NCBI GenBank assembly: GCA_022564515.1
Contig: JADFLH010000007.1
Span: 1 to 42,294 of the forward strand
Length of the DNA: 42,294 bases
DNA from: Nitrososphaerota archaeon
Lineage (GTDB): Archaea; Thermoproteota; Nitrososphaeria; Nitrososphaerales; Nitrosopumilaceae
Direction of reading: 5' to 3'
A program made the translations under genes and the position numbers. The notes beneath the pieces were generated by a model. The model saw only the letters and a program-made list of their open reading frames with translations, was not told where the DNA came from and made no database searches. Below, one piece after another: positions 17,973 through 27,187 of this stretch (the first letter of the stretch is position 1; each line of letters opens with the position of its first letter).

Positions 17973-18615
17973 ACCTCACATAATTCTCAGCGCTGCAATT
18001 TCTCTTGATGGAAAAATTGCTACAAAGAATGGAGATTCAAAATTTTCATCAAAATTAGATAAAATTAGAGTTCATAAAATACGCTCAAAAGTTGACGCAA
18101 TTTTAGTGGGAAAAAACACATTATATCGTGATGATCCTATTCTTACTGTAAGATATTCTAAAGGAAAAAATCCAATACGGATAATCCTTGATTCTAGTGG
18201 AACTATATCGTCTAACTCAAGAATTCTCAAAACATGTCATAAGGTTCCAACAATCATCGCAATTTCAAAAAAAATAACTAAAAAAAATCTTCAAAGACTA
18301 AATAAATTTCCCATCGATATAATAAGTTCTGGTAAAAAACATGTCAATCTAAAACAACTTCTAAAAAAACTTGTAAAAAGAAAAATAAAAAAACTATTAG
18401 TTGAAGGAGGCGGAACTGTTAATTGGGAATTTATTAGGCAAGATCTTTTTGATGAAATAATTATTACAGTTACACCTTTTCTTGTTGGTGGTAAAGAAGC
18501 AATAAGTTTAGTTCAAGGAATTGGTTTTCCAAATATTAAAAAATCATCTAAATTAAAACTTAGAAAAGCTCTACGTCAGAAAAATGAACTTGTTTTACAT
18601 TATTCTAAATTGTAA
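17959..18615 (+). CDS. arfC: 2,5-diamino-6-ribosylamino-pyrimidinone 5'-phosphate reductase
   Basis: 218 residues, the RibD C-terminal (dihydrofolate-reductase-like) domain alone. Signatures are LSAAISLDGKIATKNGDS, VDAILVGKNTLYRDDPILTVR, RIILDSSG, and VEGGGTVNWEFI. It reduces the ribosyl group to ribityl with NADPH before deamination, the order used in archaea and fungi. The bacterial deaminase half of RibD is absent, which leaves the deamination step to another protein. Last gene of the cluster. Confidence 0.93.
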   Translation: MVKSRPHIILSAAISLDGKIATKNGDSKFSSKLDKIRVHKIRSKVDAILVGKNTLYRDDPILTVRYSKGKNPIRIILDSSGTISSNSRILKTCHKVPTIIAISKKITKKNLQRLNKFPIDIISSGKKHVNLKQLLKKLVKRKIKKLLVEGGGTVNWEFIRQDLFDEIIITVTPFLVGGKEAISLVQGIGFPNIKKSSKLKLRKALRQKNELVLHYSKL

Positions 18616-18720
18616 TATTTTTCTCTAAACGTAATTTAGAATACTATCCTGAAAAAACAGAATTTATGACTACTACAACCTGTAAGTTATTATACCAAAA
18701 CAGTAATAAAAATTCGAGAA

Positions 18721-18960
18721 TTGGCAATAAAAAAATCAATAACTAGGAGTAGAAAAAAAACTACAATAAAATCAAAAGCTAAAAGTACAAAAAAGACCAC
18801 AAGAAAATCCAAAGGAAAGCCCTTCGGTGGTTATACAATTAAATTTTCTGGACGACAAGATACCTTAGAACAAGTTTTCGGCAGTGCGCCAGTCACTCCA
18901 AGTCAGATGACAAAGAAAATTTGGACTTTCATTAAGTCAAGACATCTAGCAAATAAATAA
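18721..18960 (+). CDS. Lysine-rich small protein with weak SWIB-like C-terminus
   Basis: 79 residues. The first 33 are almost all Lys, Arg, Ser and Thr, like a nucleic-acid-binding tail. A compact C-terminal part contains GGYTIKFSG and TPSQMTKKIWTFIKSRHLANK, which faintly resembles the middle of SWIB/MDM2 domains. TTG start at 18721. Likely DNA- or RNA-associated, judged by composition only. A stand-alone gene between arfC and a 220-bp gap. Confidence 0.6.
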   Translation: MAIKKSITRSRKKTTIKSKAKSTKKTTRKSKGKPFGGYTIKFSGRQDTLEQVFGSAPVTPSQMTKKIWTFIKSRHLANK

Positions 18961-19161
18961 GATCATTGAACTAGTAGGCAAATTAGAGTTTTAAATTACT
19001 AACCTTGTTGACTCGCCATTTCTATTAAAATTTACTGCTAAAAATTGTTTCATGTAAAATAAATTAACACAAGTTGAAACCCATTTTTTATACGTAGTAT
19101 TGGTTTTTATTTTAATCTTAATGATTATTTGAAATGAGGTTTTTTAGAATAGGTATCATTA

Positions 19162-19177
19162 CTAGAAAGTTTTCTAG
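19162..19177. terminator. Tight hairpin at the 3' end of the minus-strand gene cluster
   Basis: CTAGAAA, GT, TTTCTAG: seven-base perfect arms around a two-base centre, lying 3-19 bp beyond the stop of the minus-strand gene at 19181. A transcript end is plausible. The rest of the 18961-19180 gap holds no gene that I can see. Confidence 0.35.
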
Positions 19178-19180
19178 AAA

Positions 19181-19564
19181 TTAAAAACGCACTTTGCCAA
19201 TTATTTTGAGTATCTTTTGAGCAAACTTGTCAATGTCTATTAGAGGATCGGTTGATACTAGCAATACATTGTTGTTGATGGGAAAACTCATCATTACTGC
19301 TTTTTCTCTTCTTGATGCAGAATACTTTACAGGCCCTAAACTATAATCAAACTCCATTCTCATTGAAACACGTAAAGCAAGCTCCATGTACATTTTTTGG
19401 CGTTCAGCTTCATCTTCGAGTGGATTAATACCTTCTTTGAATCCACCAGCTACTAACTTTCCCATATTATTTATAAAACCAGCAAACCGAATTCCATCCT
19501 CTTTTAACAATAGGTCACATTTTTGATGGAATATAGCATACTCATGAGATTTTTGGTGAGACAT
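19181..19564 (-). CDS. Conserved small archaeal protein, DUF6659-like
   Basis: 127 residues, no membrane segment or cysteine cluster. It contains HQKCDLLLKEDGIRFAGFINNMGKLVAGGFKEG, then a YSASRREKAVMMSFPI strand and VLLVSTDPLIDIDKFAQKIL. The alternating strand-helix pattern recalls roadblock/profilin-like sensor folds, but this is weak. I recognise similar proteins from ammonia-oxidising archaea, where they occur in several copies. Function unknown. Confidence 0.65.
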   Translation of the reverse strand: MSHQKSHEYAIFHQKCDLLLKEDGIRFAGFINNMGKLVAGGFKEGINPLEDEAERQKMYMELALRVSMRMEFDYSLGPVKYSASRREKAVMMSFPINNNVLLVSTDPLIDIDKFAQKILKIIGKVRF

Positions 19565-19629
19565 ATCTTACTATTTTCTTTACATCAAAACTGTATTTAG
19601 ATTTATGTCCATATTTTGAGTTTACAATC

Positions 19630-20145
19630 TCAAAAAGTTTGTTGCATATCTTTTTTTATTTCATCGATCTTTCGTGCAAATGCTTTTTTCGATTTTTCAT
19701 TCTTTTTCAGGTTGAGAACCTTCCCACACGATGGACACTTGAACATTGCTTCTAATGAATCTTCAAAAGTGATCCTAGGGCAATTTTCATCTCCACAATG
19801 GTAAAACTCGAAAGAATTTTCATAATCTGATCTTTGTTGAAGCCTATCAGAAATCTTCTTCTTTTGATTTTCAATAAAGCTCTCTACTTCTTCTCTTCTA
19901 GAACGCCATCTATAAACAAACCACCCTTTTTTGTCGTGTTTAACTCTAACTGCAGTAATCAATGATTTTCCAAACAAGTCGTAGAGGACCTTTCTTACCA
20001 TGTTAATTCTTAATCCTGTGGAACTTGCAATTTCTTCATCCGTCGCGTGTTCTGCCTTCAAAAGAGAACGGGCCACTTTGCGGTATTCATCACCTCCAAT
20101 CATTGAAGCAATTCTCACAAAAGGATCTTCGTACTTGTTAACCAA
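19630..20145 (-). CDS. tfe: Transcription initiation factor E, alpha subunit
   Basis: 171 residues: an N-terminal winged helix (ATDEEIASSTGLRINMVRKVLYDL, about residues 30-60) and a C-terminal zinc ribbon (YHCGDENCPRI and FKCPSCGKVL). TFE helps RNA polymerase open promoters with TBP and TFB. It is downstream of trm56 on the same strand across about 25 bp. Confidence 0.95.
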   Translation of the reverse strand: MVNKYEDPFVRIASMIGGDEYRKVARSLLKAEHATDEEIASSTGLRINMVRKVLYDLFGKSLITAVRVKHDKKGWFVYRWRSRREEVESFIENQKKKISDRLQQRSDYENSFEFYHCGDENCPRITFEDSLEAMFKCPSCGKVLNLKKNEKSKKAFARKIDEIKKDMQQTF

Positions 20146-20170
20146 TGCATGTCTTCTCTATCCTGAATTA

Positions 20171-20704
20171 TTAATTCCTTGTATTTTTTACGACTACATT
20201 TTTGCCCTGTTTTGTTGGAATAATTTTTCTTTGAGCTTCATCGAACGAAGTCGAGAATTTTTTTCCTTTCAAAATTCTATCCAACAAAACAGCCAAAGCA
20301 CTAATTTCTGAATGAGGTTGATTGCCAATTGCTACATTATAGTCTGCTAAATCAAAAATCTCCCTCGGTACCTTTTCAGCTCCTATCACAATTAACAAAT
20401 CTTTTTCTTTTTCCAACCTTGATTCAATATCATTTATGTCCTCACCATACATGGTAAGATGAACAATTCTAACTGAATCGTTTTTTCTTCTCTTCACTAA
20501 TTCCTTCCAATTATCAATAAATGAAATTTCAAAGTCACCACCCCAAGTTTTGTTAATCCCATCCAGAGTATCTTTTATCTCTGGATTAACTTCGTTCATG
20601 TAAATTTTAGATGCACCAAATGCTCTAGCAGCTAGAGCAACATGTGTTGTAACACGATCATCTCGTACTAAGCGTTGCCCAATTCTTAAAATTTCAATCA
20701 CCAT
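20171..20704 (-). CDS. trm56: tRNA (cytidine-56) 2'-O-methyltransferase
   Basis: 177 residues, SPOUT class. The start [31 protein letters not shown]-type sequence is the aTrm56 signature, and the knot is formed by [29 protein letters not shown]. It methylates C56 in the tRNA T loop, an archaeal modification. Its start overlaps the hflX 3' end by 7 bp, so the two are co-translated. Confidence 0.93.
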   Translation of the reverse strand: MVIEILRIGQRLVRDDRVTTHVALAARAFGASKIYMNEVNPEIKDTLDGINKTWGGDFEISFIDNWKELVKRRKNDSVRIVHLTMYGEDINDIESRLEKEKDLLIVIGAEKVPREIFDLADYNVAIGNQPHSEISALAVLLDRILKGKKFSTSFDEAQRKIIPTKQGKNVVVKNTRN

Positions 20705-21819
20705 AGATTTTTTTCCAACTCTTCTTTGTGAGTTTTTTTCTGTTTATCTGGCCTTCGTCGTGATTCTATTACATTTTCAATAAATTCTTTGAGCTGTTTT
20801 GTGTTTTGTCCTGTTTTAGCAGAAACTGGAATCCACCTTTTGCTTCCCGTTAATCCAAGATATTCTACTTTTTCAAAAATTTCGTTTTTGTTCTGTAAAT
20901 CCGCTTTATTAAATACATAAACAATATTATCTTGCTCAACACCTATTTCACTTAGAGTTTTTTTACAACTCGCAAACTTCTTTTTTAAAGTAAATAATGA
21001 ATCATTTACATCAATAATGAGAATAACAATATCAACGTATAACAATTCTTCAAGTGTTGACTTGAATGCTTCAATCATATAAGCAGGAAGATTACTTATA
21101 AAACCAACAGTATCTGAAATCAAAAATACCTTATGTTTAATTGTAAATCGCCTAACCATAGTTGTAAGAGTAGTGAAAAGCTCATCTCCCTCCTGCCGTT
21201 GTTCCCCAGTAAGTTTGTTAAATAGAGTTGTTTTTCCAGCGGATGTGTAACCAGCAAGTGATATCATTTTAAAATCATGTCTTTTCCTGGCTTGCCTATG
21301 GAGCTCTCTTTGTTTACCAGCTTTTTTCAATTTTGATTTTACAGTTTCCATTCTGTGTTTGATATCATTGTAATAAACATCAACTTCGAATTTTCCAATT
21401 CCTAAAAATCCTGGCTGTTCACCCTTTCTTGCAAGTCGAACCTTTTCTTTTGCTCCATGCATTTCATAACGCATTTTAGCCAACTTTACCTGCAATTTTG
21501 ATTCAGAACTCGAAGCTCGACTCTCAAAAATTTCTAAGATCAAAGCCTCACGGTCAAGTATATTTTTGTGCAATTTTGAGGCCAGGTTGTAATTTTGGCT
21601 TGGCTTTAGAATCTCGTCAAATACGATAACATCTGGCCTGTACTTTTTTACCATCTCCTCTAATCTAGTCACAATTTCTTCACTAATACCGAACTTTTGA
21701 CGTTTCAAATATTTCTGTTTGATAATATAAGGTACTCCATATCCAGCGGAACCGCAAAGAGCTATTGCTTCACTGATAATATCCTCTTTATCATAAGTAA
21801 TCAAAATAGCAGTTTTCAT
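20698..21819 (-). CDS. hflX: Ribosome-associated GTPase HflX
   Basis: 373 residues. The N-terminal HflX domain ([34 protein letters not shown]) is followed by a coiled region and a GTPase domain with [12 protein letters not shown] (P loop, near residue 190), DTVGFI, and NKAD. HflX binds 50S subunits and splits stalled ribosomes in bacteria; archaeal members are similar. It starts 5 bp after the phoU-like gene and overlaps trm56. Confidence 0.94.
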   Translation of the reverse strand: MKTAILITYDKEDIISEAIALCGSAGYGVPYIIKQKYLKRQKFGISEEIVTRLEEMVKKYRPDVIVFDEILKPSQNYNLASKLHKNILDREALILEIFESRASSSESKLQVKLAKMRYEMHGAKEKVRLARKGEQPGFLGIGKFEVDVYYNDIKHRMETVKSKLKKAGKQRELHRQARKRHDFKMISLAGYTSAGKTTLFNKLTGEQRQEGDELFTTLTTMVRRFTIKHKVFLISDTVGFISNLPAYMIEAFKSTLEELLYVDIVILIIDVNDSLFTLKKKFASCKKTLSEIGVEQDNIVYVFNKADLQNKNEIFEKVEYLGLTGSKRWIPVSAKTGQNTKQLKEFIENVIESRRRPDKQKKTHKEELEKNLW

Positions 21820-21824
21820 ACTGA

Positions 21825-22871
21825 CTAACTGGTTTTCTTTAATACCTTTTCGATATTGATATTGAGGACAATTTCAGCAATATCACTGGCATATTCTGAA
21901 ATTCTTCTAATATTTTCAGTCATTCTTCGAATGCGGTAAATCTCTTCATCATCTCTTAGAGATCTTGTTGAATCGAGAACCTTTTTTTCATATTTTGTTA
22001 TCTCTCCTGACCTTACAATTGTTTTTTCGGCCTGAACATAATCTTCTTTGAAAAGGGCTAAACAGGCATCATCTAAAACCGAAATCGAAAAGTTGTTCAT
22101 GTCCTGAATTTTTTCGAAAACTTCTTTTTTGATTCCTTTTTTGAATTCTAAAAGATCCTTTGCAATGAATGCTGCGTGATCTCCGGTTCTCTCAATATTT
22201 TTAACAACTAATCTGTAACCAAGACATATTCTTGCATTATCAAATTTCATCTCTTTTAACATGTGTTCATTTTGTATTGCAATTTTTAGTTGACGAATTA
22301 TATAGAACCCAAATCTGTCTACCTCATCATCTGTGTTGATTACTTCTTTAGCAAGATCAAGATTTACTTCTTTTACTGATAGTAAGGCATCATTCAGCAT
22401 AGATTTTGCCAAATGCATCATTCTCTTAAATGCTCCATCAACGGATAATTCAAGCAAATTCACAATCACTTGTATTGTAATTCCACTAGTAGAATCTGAA
22501 ATAATTTCAGAACCCATCAGCATTCTCCTAACAGAACCTTTAATTGCGGTTCTCTGGGCTGGTTTCAGTCTTCCCATTTTTGGTTTTATGTTGACTTTCT
22601 TATAACCCAAAAAATACAGTGATATTAGTTTTCGAATTATTGATGTGGGCTCTTCTTCTGCATCTATCTCCATTGTAGCGTCTTCCTTTGGCGTAACTCT
22701 TGAATGAAATTCAGGTGGATAGATTTGCAGCGCGGTAGAGCCTTGCCTAGAAATTCTCATTTTATCTCCTCGTTTAAGGCCAAGATCTAGTATCCATTGT
22801 TTTGGTAATGAAATTATGTAAGAAGATTTGCCAGTAAATTGGATTTTTCTTGTTTCTTCTGCTTCATTCAC
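21825..22871 (-). CDS. PhoU-domain protein with N-terminal AbrB-like domain
   Basis: 348 residues. The first 45 form a SpoVT/AbrB-like DNA-binding motif ([33 protein letters not shown]), followed by two PhoU helical bundles with [16 protein letters not shown] and the C-terminal [19 protein letters not shown]. Archaeal proteins of this type are thought to regulate phosphate uptake. No pst transport genes are in the window. First gene of a minus-strand run phoU-like-hflX-trm56-tfe. Confidence 0.88.
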   Translation of the reverse strand: MNEAEETRKIQFTGKSSYIISLPKQWILDLGLKRGDKMRISRQGSTALQIYPPEFHSRVTPKEDATMEIDAEEEPTSIIRKLISLYFLGYKKVNIKPKMGRLKPAQRTAIKGSVRRMLMGSEIISDSTSGITIQVIVNLLELSVDGAFKRMMHLAKSMLNDALLSVKEVNLDLAKEVINTDDEVDRFGFYIIRQLKIAIQNEHMLKEMKFDNARICLGYRLVVKNIERTGDHAAFIAKDLLEFKKGIKKEVFEKIQDMNNFSISVLDDACLALFKEDYVQAEKTIVRSGEITKYEKKVLDSTRSLRDDEEIYRIRRMTENIRRISEYASDIAEIVLNINIEKVLKKTS

Positions 22872-22961
22872 ACTCTATTGTAAAATTTACTATCTATATA
22901 GTTTTGTTACAAAAATATAGATCATCAGTGAACTAATATGTAAACTAGATTGGTCTGTATT

Positions 22962-23438
22962 ATGGAACATGTGCTAAAGCTCAAGCATACAATTGATGCA
23001 TTATTTGGAAATGGAGTTTCAAGATATCTTCCAAAAGATATTGAGCTCACATTTTCAAAAAAGAATGGACGTATTAGAAATGTCTATCTAGATGAAAAAC
23101 TGCTCTGTACTTTACGAATTGATGGCGGATTAGCAATTAGTCCTTTTTTTGCACAAATGCTTTTGAAAAGCAAAAAATTCAAAGAGAACTGCCTGGAGAT
23201 AAATTCAGAAGCAAAACCCTTTGTTGAGGAGGGTAGATCCGTTTTTTGTAAGCATGTTGTTTGGTGTGGTAAAAATGTGATGATTGCATCTGATACACCA
23301 GTATTATTCAAAGGAAAGGTAATTGCTGTAGGACGCGCAGTTTTATCAACAAAAATGATTCTAAACCAGAATCTGGGTGTAGCTGTAAAAATTAGAGATA
23401 GTTTAAAAAGTCGAAAAAAAGGTGAAGGATCATTATGA
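22962..23438 (+). CDS. PUA-domain RNA-binding protein
   Basis: About 158 residues from ATG 22962 (a TTG at 22950 would add four). The N-terminal part (LKHTIDALFGNGVSRYLPKDIELTFSKKNGRIRNVYL) is a pre-PUA module and the end (KHVVWCGKNVMIASDTPVLFKGKVIAVGRAVLS) is a PUA domain, which binds RNA in tRNA/rRNA-modifying enzymes and translation factors. No catalytic domain is attached. The stop overlaps the NAC gene start by 4 bp (ATGA), the same pairing with NAC seen in other archaea. Confidence 0.82.
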   Translation: MEHVLKLKHTIDALFGNGVSRYLPKDIELTFSKKNGRIRNVYLDEKLLCTLRIDGGLAISPFFAQMLLKSKKFKENCLEINSEAKPFVEEGRSVFCKHVVWCGKNVMIASDTPVLFKGKVIAVGRAVLSTKMILNQNLGVAVKIRDSLKSRKKGEGSL

Positions 23439-23776
23439 TGCGTGGAGGAAATCGTCAAATGAGAAGGATGATGGATAAGATGGGATTAGACATGCAGGAC
23501 ATCCCTAATGTGCAAGAGGTAATAATCAAGACGGACAAAAAAGAAATCATTCTTTCAAAACCACAAGTTACTGAGATGAAAGCGAAAGATAACTCCATTT
23601 TTACAATTACTGCAGAAAGCTATGAGGAAAAAGAATTGGAGGTTCCCATATTTTCAGATGAGGATATTCAACTTGTTTGTCAGCAAGCTGATGTTAATGA
23701 AGAAAAAGCAAAAAATGCCCTAGCGGAGGCAAAAGGTGATCTGGCCAGAGCAATTTTACTGTTAACGACAGGTTAG
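23435..23776 (+). CDS. nac: Nascent polypeptide-associated complex protein, alpha
   Basis: 113 residues. The NAC domain (MMDKMGLDMQDIPNVQEVIIKT...FTITAE) and a C-terminal UBA domain (SDEDIQLVCQQADVNEEKAKNALAEA) are both present. Homodimers bind ribosomes and emerging chains. Translationally coupled to the PUA gene. Confidence 0.95.
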   Translation: MMRGGNRQMRRMMDKMGLDMQDIPNVQEVIIKTDKKEIILSKPQVTEMKAKDNSIFTITAESYEEKELEVPIFSDEDIQLVCQQADVNEEKAKNALAEAKGDLARAILLLTTG

Positions 23777-23896
23777 CAAAAAAACTTTACCTTATTGGAA
23801 ACCGGATTATCAAAATGGCTTTATTTTCGGTTCATAACTATCCGATTTTAGACCTAAGATATTTTGAAAACTGAATGATTTAATTAATGGAATGGA

Positions 23897-24247
23897 ATGA
23901 TTTTATCTGAAATGAGTAGCTTGCCTCAGGGCAAAGTACATGGAATTATTAAGGCGTTAACCGAACTTGAAGAAAAAATAGAATCTCTAAACACCAAGGT
24001 TGCTGATATGAAAAAGAACCTTAATCAAAAAGCAAATTCTGAGATTGACAGACTCATGGCAAAGACTAGAGATATGGCTACCAAAGAAGCCGAAGTTATT
24101 ATTAATGATGCTAGGGAGAAGGCAAACGAAGAATCACAAAAAATACTACAAGAGGCAGAAGGCAAACTAGCAGAACTTAAATCAAAAATTGATTCCAATT
24201 TTGATGATGCAGTAACATTTGTCGTGTCAACTGTTCTAAAGGCATAA
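23897..24247 (+). CDS. Coiled-coil protein resembling V/A-type ATP synthase subunit H
   Basis: 116 residues, nearly all a long coiled coil: ALTELEEKIESLNTKVADMKK, then Ala/Glu-rich AEVIINDAREKANEESQKILQEAEGKLAELKSKI, ending with FVVSTVLKA. Length and the A-x3-I-x2-A pattern fit the peripheral-stalk H/E-type subunits of archaeal ATP synthase, but no other ATP synthase gene is near. An unrelated coiled-coil protein is possible. Confidence 0.5.
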   Translation: MILSEMSSLPQGKVHGIIKALTELEEKIESLNTKVADMKKNLNQKANSEIDRLMAKTRDMATKEAEVIINDAREKANEESQKILQEAEGKLAELKSKIDSNFDDAVTFVVSTVLKA

Positions 24248-24273
24248 GATCTAAATCAGGGAAAAACGCCATC

Positions 24274-24933
24274 ATGATTATCGATCTATTAAAAAATACT
24301 CGAATTGGTATCGCGACAATATATGGCAAGCCTTACTACAGATTCTCAAAATCCCTTAAAAGCCTAAACCTGAAATTTGATTCCATTTTACCAGAAGAAA
24401 TTCCAACATATGAAGGAAATCTTATTTTGACCACAAAATCGGAAGCCCCACCAGAACCTACTAAACCAACTCTCTTTGAGGATATACTTGATAACCACAT
24501 AACAATAATTCGAGGAAAAATCATTCAAAAATTAGATATTGGCTTTGATCAAGATGTGATTATTCTAGGAATTGACCCAGGTAGTAGAATTGGATTATCA
24601 ATTTTTTTCCATGGGAAAGAAATTGAAAATTCTCTGTATAATTCAGTTGAGGAACTTGTATCTCATGTTATCAGTGTTCTTGCAGAGTTTGGGACAAAAC
24701 GAAAGCTAGTAAGAATTGGAAATGGGAACATGGAAGTAGCCAAAAAAATAAGCACCATGCTTAATCTAAAATTCTGTTCATCGTTTGAGCTTGAATTTGT
24801 TGATGAAAGAAAAACAAGTTTGAAAATAAAGAATTTCAATCAAAGAGGAAAAAGAGACATGCTTTCTGCAAAATACATTTGTCAGAGAGAAGGTTACAGG
24901 CACTTTGTGTTACCATTATCAATTACTGGTTAA
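24274..24933 (+). CDS. RuvC/RNase H-fold protein, putative nuclease
   Basis: 219 residues. An N-terminal region (1-85) of unknown fold precedes an RNase H-like core starting VIILGIDPGSRIGLSIFFHG near residue 91, where the Asp would be the first catalytic acid. Later acids suitable for metal binding are Glu in FVDERKTS and Asp in RGKRDMLSAKYICQREG near the C-terminus, the same order as RuvC-type nucleases. The KRDMLSA ending resembles the final helix of such enzymes. Archaeal Hjc resolvases are unrelated. Possible DNA-repair or junction nuclease; function unproven. Confidence 0.6.
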   Translation: MIIDLLKNTRIGIATIYGKPYYRFSKSLKSLNLKFDSILPEEIPTYEGNLILTTKSEAPPEPTKPTLFEDILDNHITIIRGKIIQKLDIGFDQDVIILGIDPGSRIGLSIFFHGKEIENSLYNSVEELVSHVISVLAEFGTKRKLVRIGNGNMEVAKKISTMLNLKFCSSFELEFVDERKTSLKIKNFNQRGKRDMLSAKYICQREGYRHFVLPLSITG

Positions 24934-25034
24934 TTTTAGATTTTTCCAAATTTTTGAAATTTGATGTAATATTTTCTTAAATAACCCTCTCAAATTCCAG
25001 AAAATTTAAAAAAAATGAATTTCTAAAAATCTAT

Positions 25035-25160
25035 AGATATTTATACAGCTTTTTTATTTAAATCACGAATTTTGTCCTCTTATATACCCTTAATAGTGTA
25101 AAATTTTCAACTTTTATAATCAAATTCTATAGAAATTGTAGATCCATCCTTATATAGATA
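25035..25160 (+). promoter_or_regulatory. Gap with three tandem TATA-like elements before a zinc-ribbon gene
   Basis: The AT-rich 24934-25194 gap has no gene that I can see. It carries TATA-like strings TATTTATACAG (about 25037), CTTATATACC (about 25079) and CTTATATAGA (25149-25158). The last is spaced to start an mRNA about 15 bases before ATG 25195. Multiple boxes suggest strong or switchable expression; this is inference from sequence only. Confidence 0.4.
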
Positions 25161-25194
25161 AGAATTCTATATTATTATGGAAAGGTAAGATAGT

Positions 25195-25437
25195 ATGACA
25201 TGTAAGGGAATTTGCATTAGATACAAGGCTCAGAAGCCTGTCGGTACAGGTAGATATGCTTCTGGACAAAGACGATGCCAAATTTGTGAAATCTTCATCA
25301 AATGGGAAGGACTTTGGTGTCCATGTTGTGGATACAGACTGAGAACCAAACCACGAAACCTCAAGTACAAAGCAAAACTCAGAGAACGAGTTGAAGCTGA
25401 TTCTAAGCAAGCTGAAGCAATAGCAATAAAAGCATAA
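25195..25437 (+). CDS. Conserved thaumarchaeal small zinc-ribbon protein
   Basis: 80 residues. It starts MTCKGICIRYKAQKPVGTGR and continues with CQICEIFIKWEGLWCPCCGYRLRTKPR, giving a CxxC...CPCC zinc site, then a charged helix. The highly similar form is, to my knowledge, a family typical of ammonia-oxidising archaea and often multicopy. Function unknown; the ribbon and basic tail suggest nucleic-acid or protein binding. The three upstream TATA-like elements suggest high expression. Confidence 0.8.
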   Translation: MTCKGICIRYKAQKPVGTGRYASGQRRCQICEIFIKWEGLWCPCCGYRLRTKPRNLKYKAKLRERVEADSKQAEAIAIKA

Positions 25438-25454
25438 GATTTGTCAAAAGCTTA

Positions 25455-25796
25455 TTGACTACCACTTCTGGTTTTTTGAAAAAAACACTGGATGTGGCCA
25501 ATCGTCATTTTTTATTAACGGTCCTAAAATTTGAAAACGGAAATTTTATTTCTATATCAGAAGGTCACGAAAGGCTAGGCTCCATGGTAGTATCATTATC
25601 AACAGGACCAGCTCCTGTTACTACAACTGTAATTCCCGCCAGAACAGAATCTCTTTTTTTAAAATTAACTGCAGAAAAAATTAGTACATCAGTTAAAGGA
25701 ATTGCAATAGTATCAGCTTTCGTTCAAAAAGAGCTTGAGCATGAAACCGCAAAAGCACTAATGGGAGAAATAACGAAGATGGTGCAAAATGTCTGA
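25455..25796 (+). CDS. Possible proteasome-assembly-chaperone 3/4-like protein
   Basis: 113 residues from TTG 25455. The order of segments recalls PAC3/PAC4: a first strand-turn part (RHFLLTVLKFENGNFISISE), GSMVVSLSTG, TTTVIPARTESLFLKLTAEKI, AIVSAFVQKELEHETAKALMGEITKMVQ. Length matches. The likeness is by eye and could mislead. The stop overlaps the UbiD-like gene by 8 bp, implying joint expression. Confidence 0.4.
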   Translation: MTTTSGFLKKTLDVANRHFLLTVLKFENGNFISISEGHERLGSMVVSLSTGPAPVTTTVIPARTESLFLKLTAEKISTSVKGIAIVSAFVQKELEHETAKALMGEITKMVQNV

Positions 25797-27120
25797 TCTT
25801 AGAAATTACATTTCAATAATCAAAAAAAATCACGAACTAAAAACAATTAAGAAAAAGGTATCTACAAAATACGAAATTGCAGCCATCACTGCTAAAGTAG
25901 ATGGCTCATATGCTGTATTATTTGAGAACATCAAAGAAAGTAAATTCAGGCTAGTCTCAAATTTGGTCGGAACAATAAATCGATTTGCAAAAGCGGTTGG
26001 TGCAAATGAATCTAATATTCATGAAAAAGTCTTCTCTGCAATTAAACACGCTAAAAAACCAAAAATTATCTCTTCAGCTAAATTCATGGAAAATAAATCA
26101 AGGAATCTTTCTTTACTTCCAATTGTTACACATTTTGCCAAAGAATCAGGTCCATTCATCACCTCATCAATAATTTTCGCTAAAAATCCAGATACTGGTT
26201 CCCAAAATTCATCATTTCATCGGTTAATGCCAATTGATAAAAGACACTTTTCTATAAGAATGGTTGAAGGACGACATCTTCACCGATTTTTTGTAGATGC
26301 CAAAGAACATGGAGAGGATCTTAAAGTTGCAATAGCTGTGGGAGCGCATCCTGCTATTTCTATTGCAGGGGCTTACCAAGCAGATTGGGGAAAAGACGAA
26401 ATCGATATAGCAAATACTCTACTAAAGGGAAAACTACACCTGGCAAAATGCCCATATTCTGAATTGATGATTCCAGCCTCTACTGAAATCGTTATGGAAG
26501 GAAGAATTCTCAAGGATAAAACACACAAAGAATGGATGGTTGAAATGCTTCAAACATATGATCATAAAAGATATCAGCCAGTCTTTGAACTTGAGCACTT
26601 GTATTTTAGAAATGAGCCAATTTACCACGACATTTTATCAGGATTCTCTGAACACAGACTCTTGATGGGAATGCCAATTGAAGCAAAACTTGATGGAGAA
26701 CTTAAAACGGAATTTCCTCAAACAAAAAAAGTTTCAATAACAAATGGTGGATGCAACTGGTTACACGTTGTAATTCAAATAAAGAAAAAAACCCAATCAG
26801 AACCCAAAAAAATTATTAAAAAAGCATTCTCAATACATCGTTCTCTAAAACATGTTACAGTAGTTGATGATGATATAGACCCAAATGATCCTGTTGAAGT
26901 GGAGTATGCTGTTGCTACAAGATTTCAAGCTAACAAAGATTTGGTTATACTTGAAAATGTAAGAGGTTCAAGTTTGGATCCATCAAGCGACCAAAAAAAA
27001 TTGCAAACAGCAAAAATGGGAATGGATGCCACAAAATCATTTAATAAAAATCATTCAGGTTTTGAAATTGCAAAGATCCCTAAATTTGAAAGCATATCAT
27101 TAAATGATTATTTCAAATAA
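25789..27120 (+). CDS. UbiD-family decarboxylase
   Basis: 443 residues. UbiD family enzymes (de)carboxylate aromatic or unsaturated acids with prenylated FMN. Matching stretches are MVEGRHLHRFFVDAKEHGEDL, VAIAVGAHPAISIAGAY, and LMIPASTEIVMEGRI followed by QPVFELEHLYFRNEPIYHDIL, where family acids and the prFMN pocket lie. No ubiX flavin prenyltransferase gene is in the window. Quinone or other isoprenoid-lipid synthesis is a possible role. Confidence 0.88.
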   Translation: MSDLRNYISIIKKNHELKTIKKKVSTKYEIAAITAKVDGSYAVLFENIKESKFRLVSNLVGTINRFAKAVGANESNIHEKVFSAIKHAKKPKIISSAKFMENKSRNLSLLPIVTHFAKESGPFITSSIIFAKNPDTGSQNSSFHRLMPIDKRHFSIRMVEGRHLHRFFVDAKEHGEDLKVAIAVGAHPAISIAGAYQADWGKDEIDIANTLLKGKLHLAKCPYSELMIPASTEIVMEGRILKDKTHKEWMVEMLQTYDHKRYQPVFELEHLYFRNEPIYHDILSGFSEHRLLMGMPIEAKLDGELKTEFPQTKKVSITNGGCNWLHVVIQIKKKTQSEPKKIIKKAFSIHRSLKHVTVVDDDIDPNDPVEVEYAVATRFQANKDLVILENVRGSSLDPSSDQKKLQTAKMGMDATKSFNKNHSGFEIAKIPKFESISLNDYFK

Positions 27121-27187
27121 AATTTAATAAAGAAAATTTATTTTTTTCCATTTTTCAAAATGTAAATTCTATTTGTTTTTAAATTAG

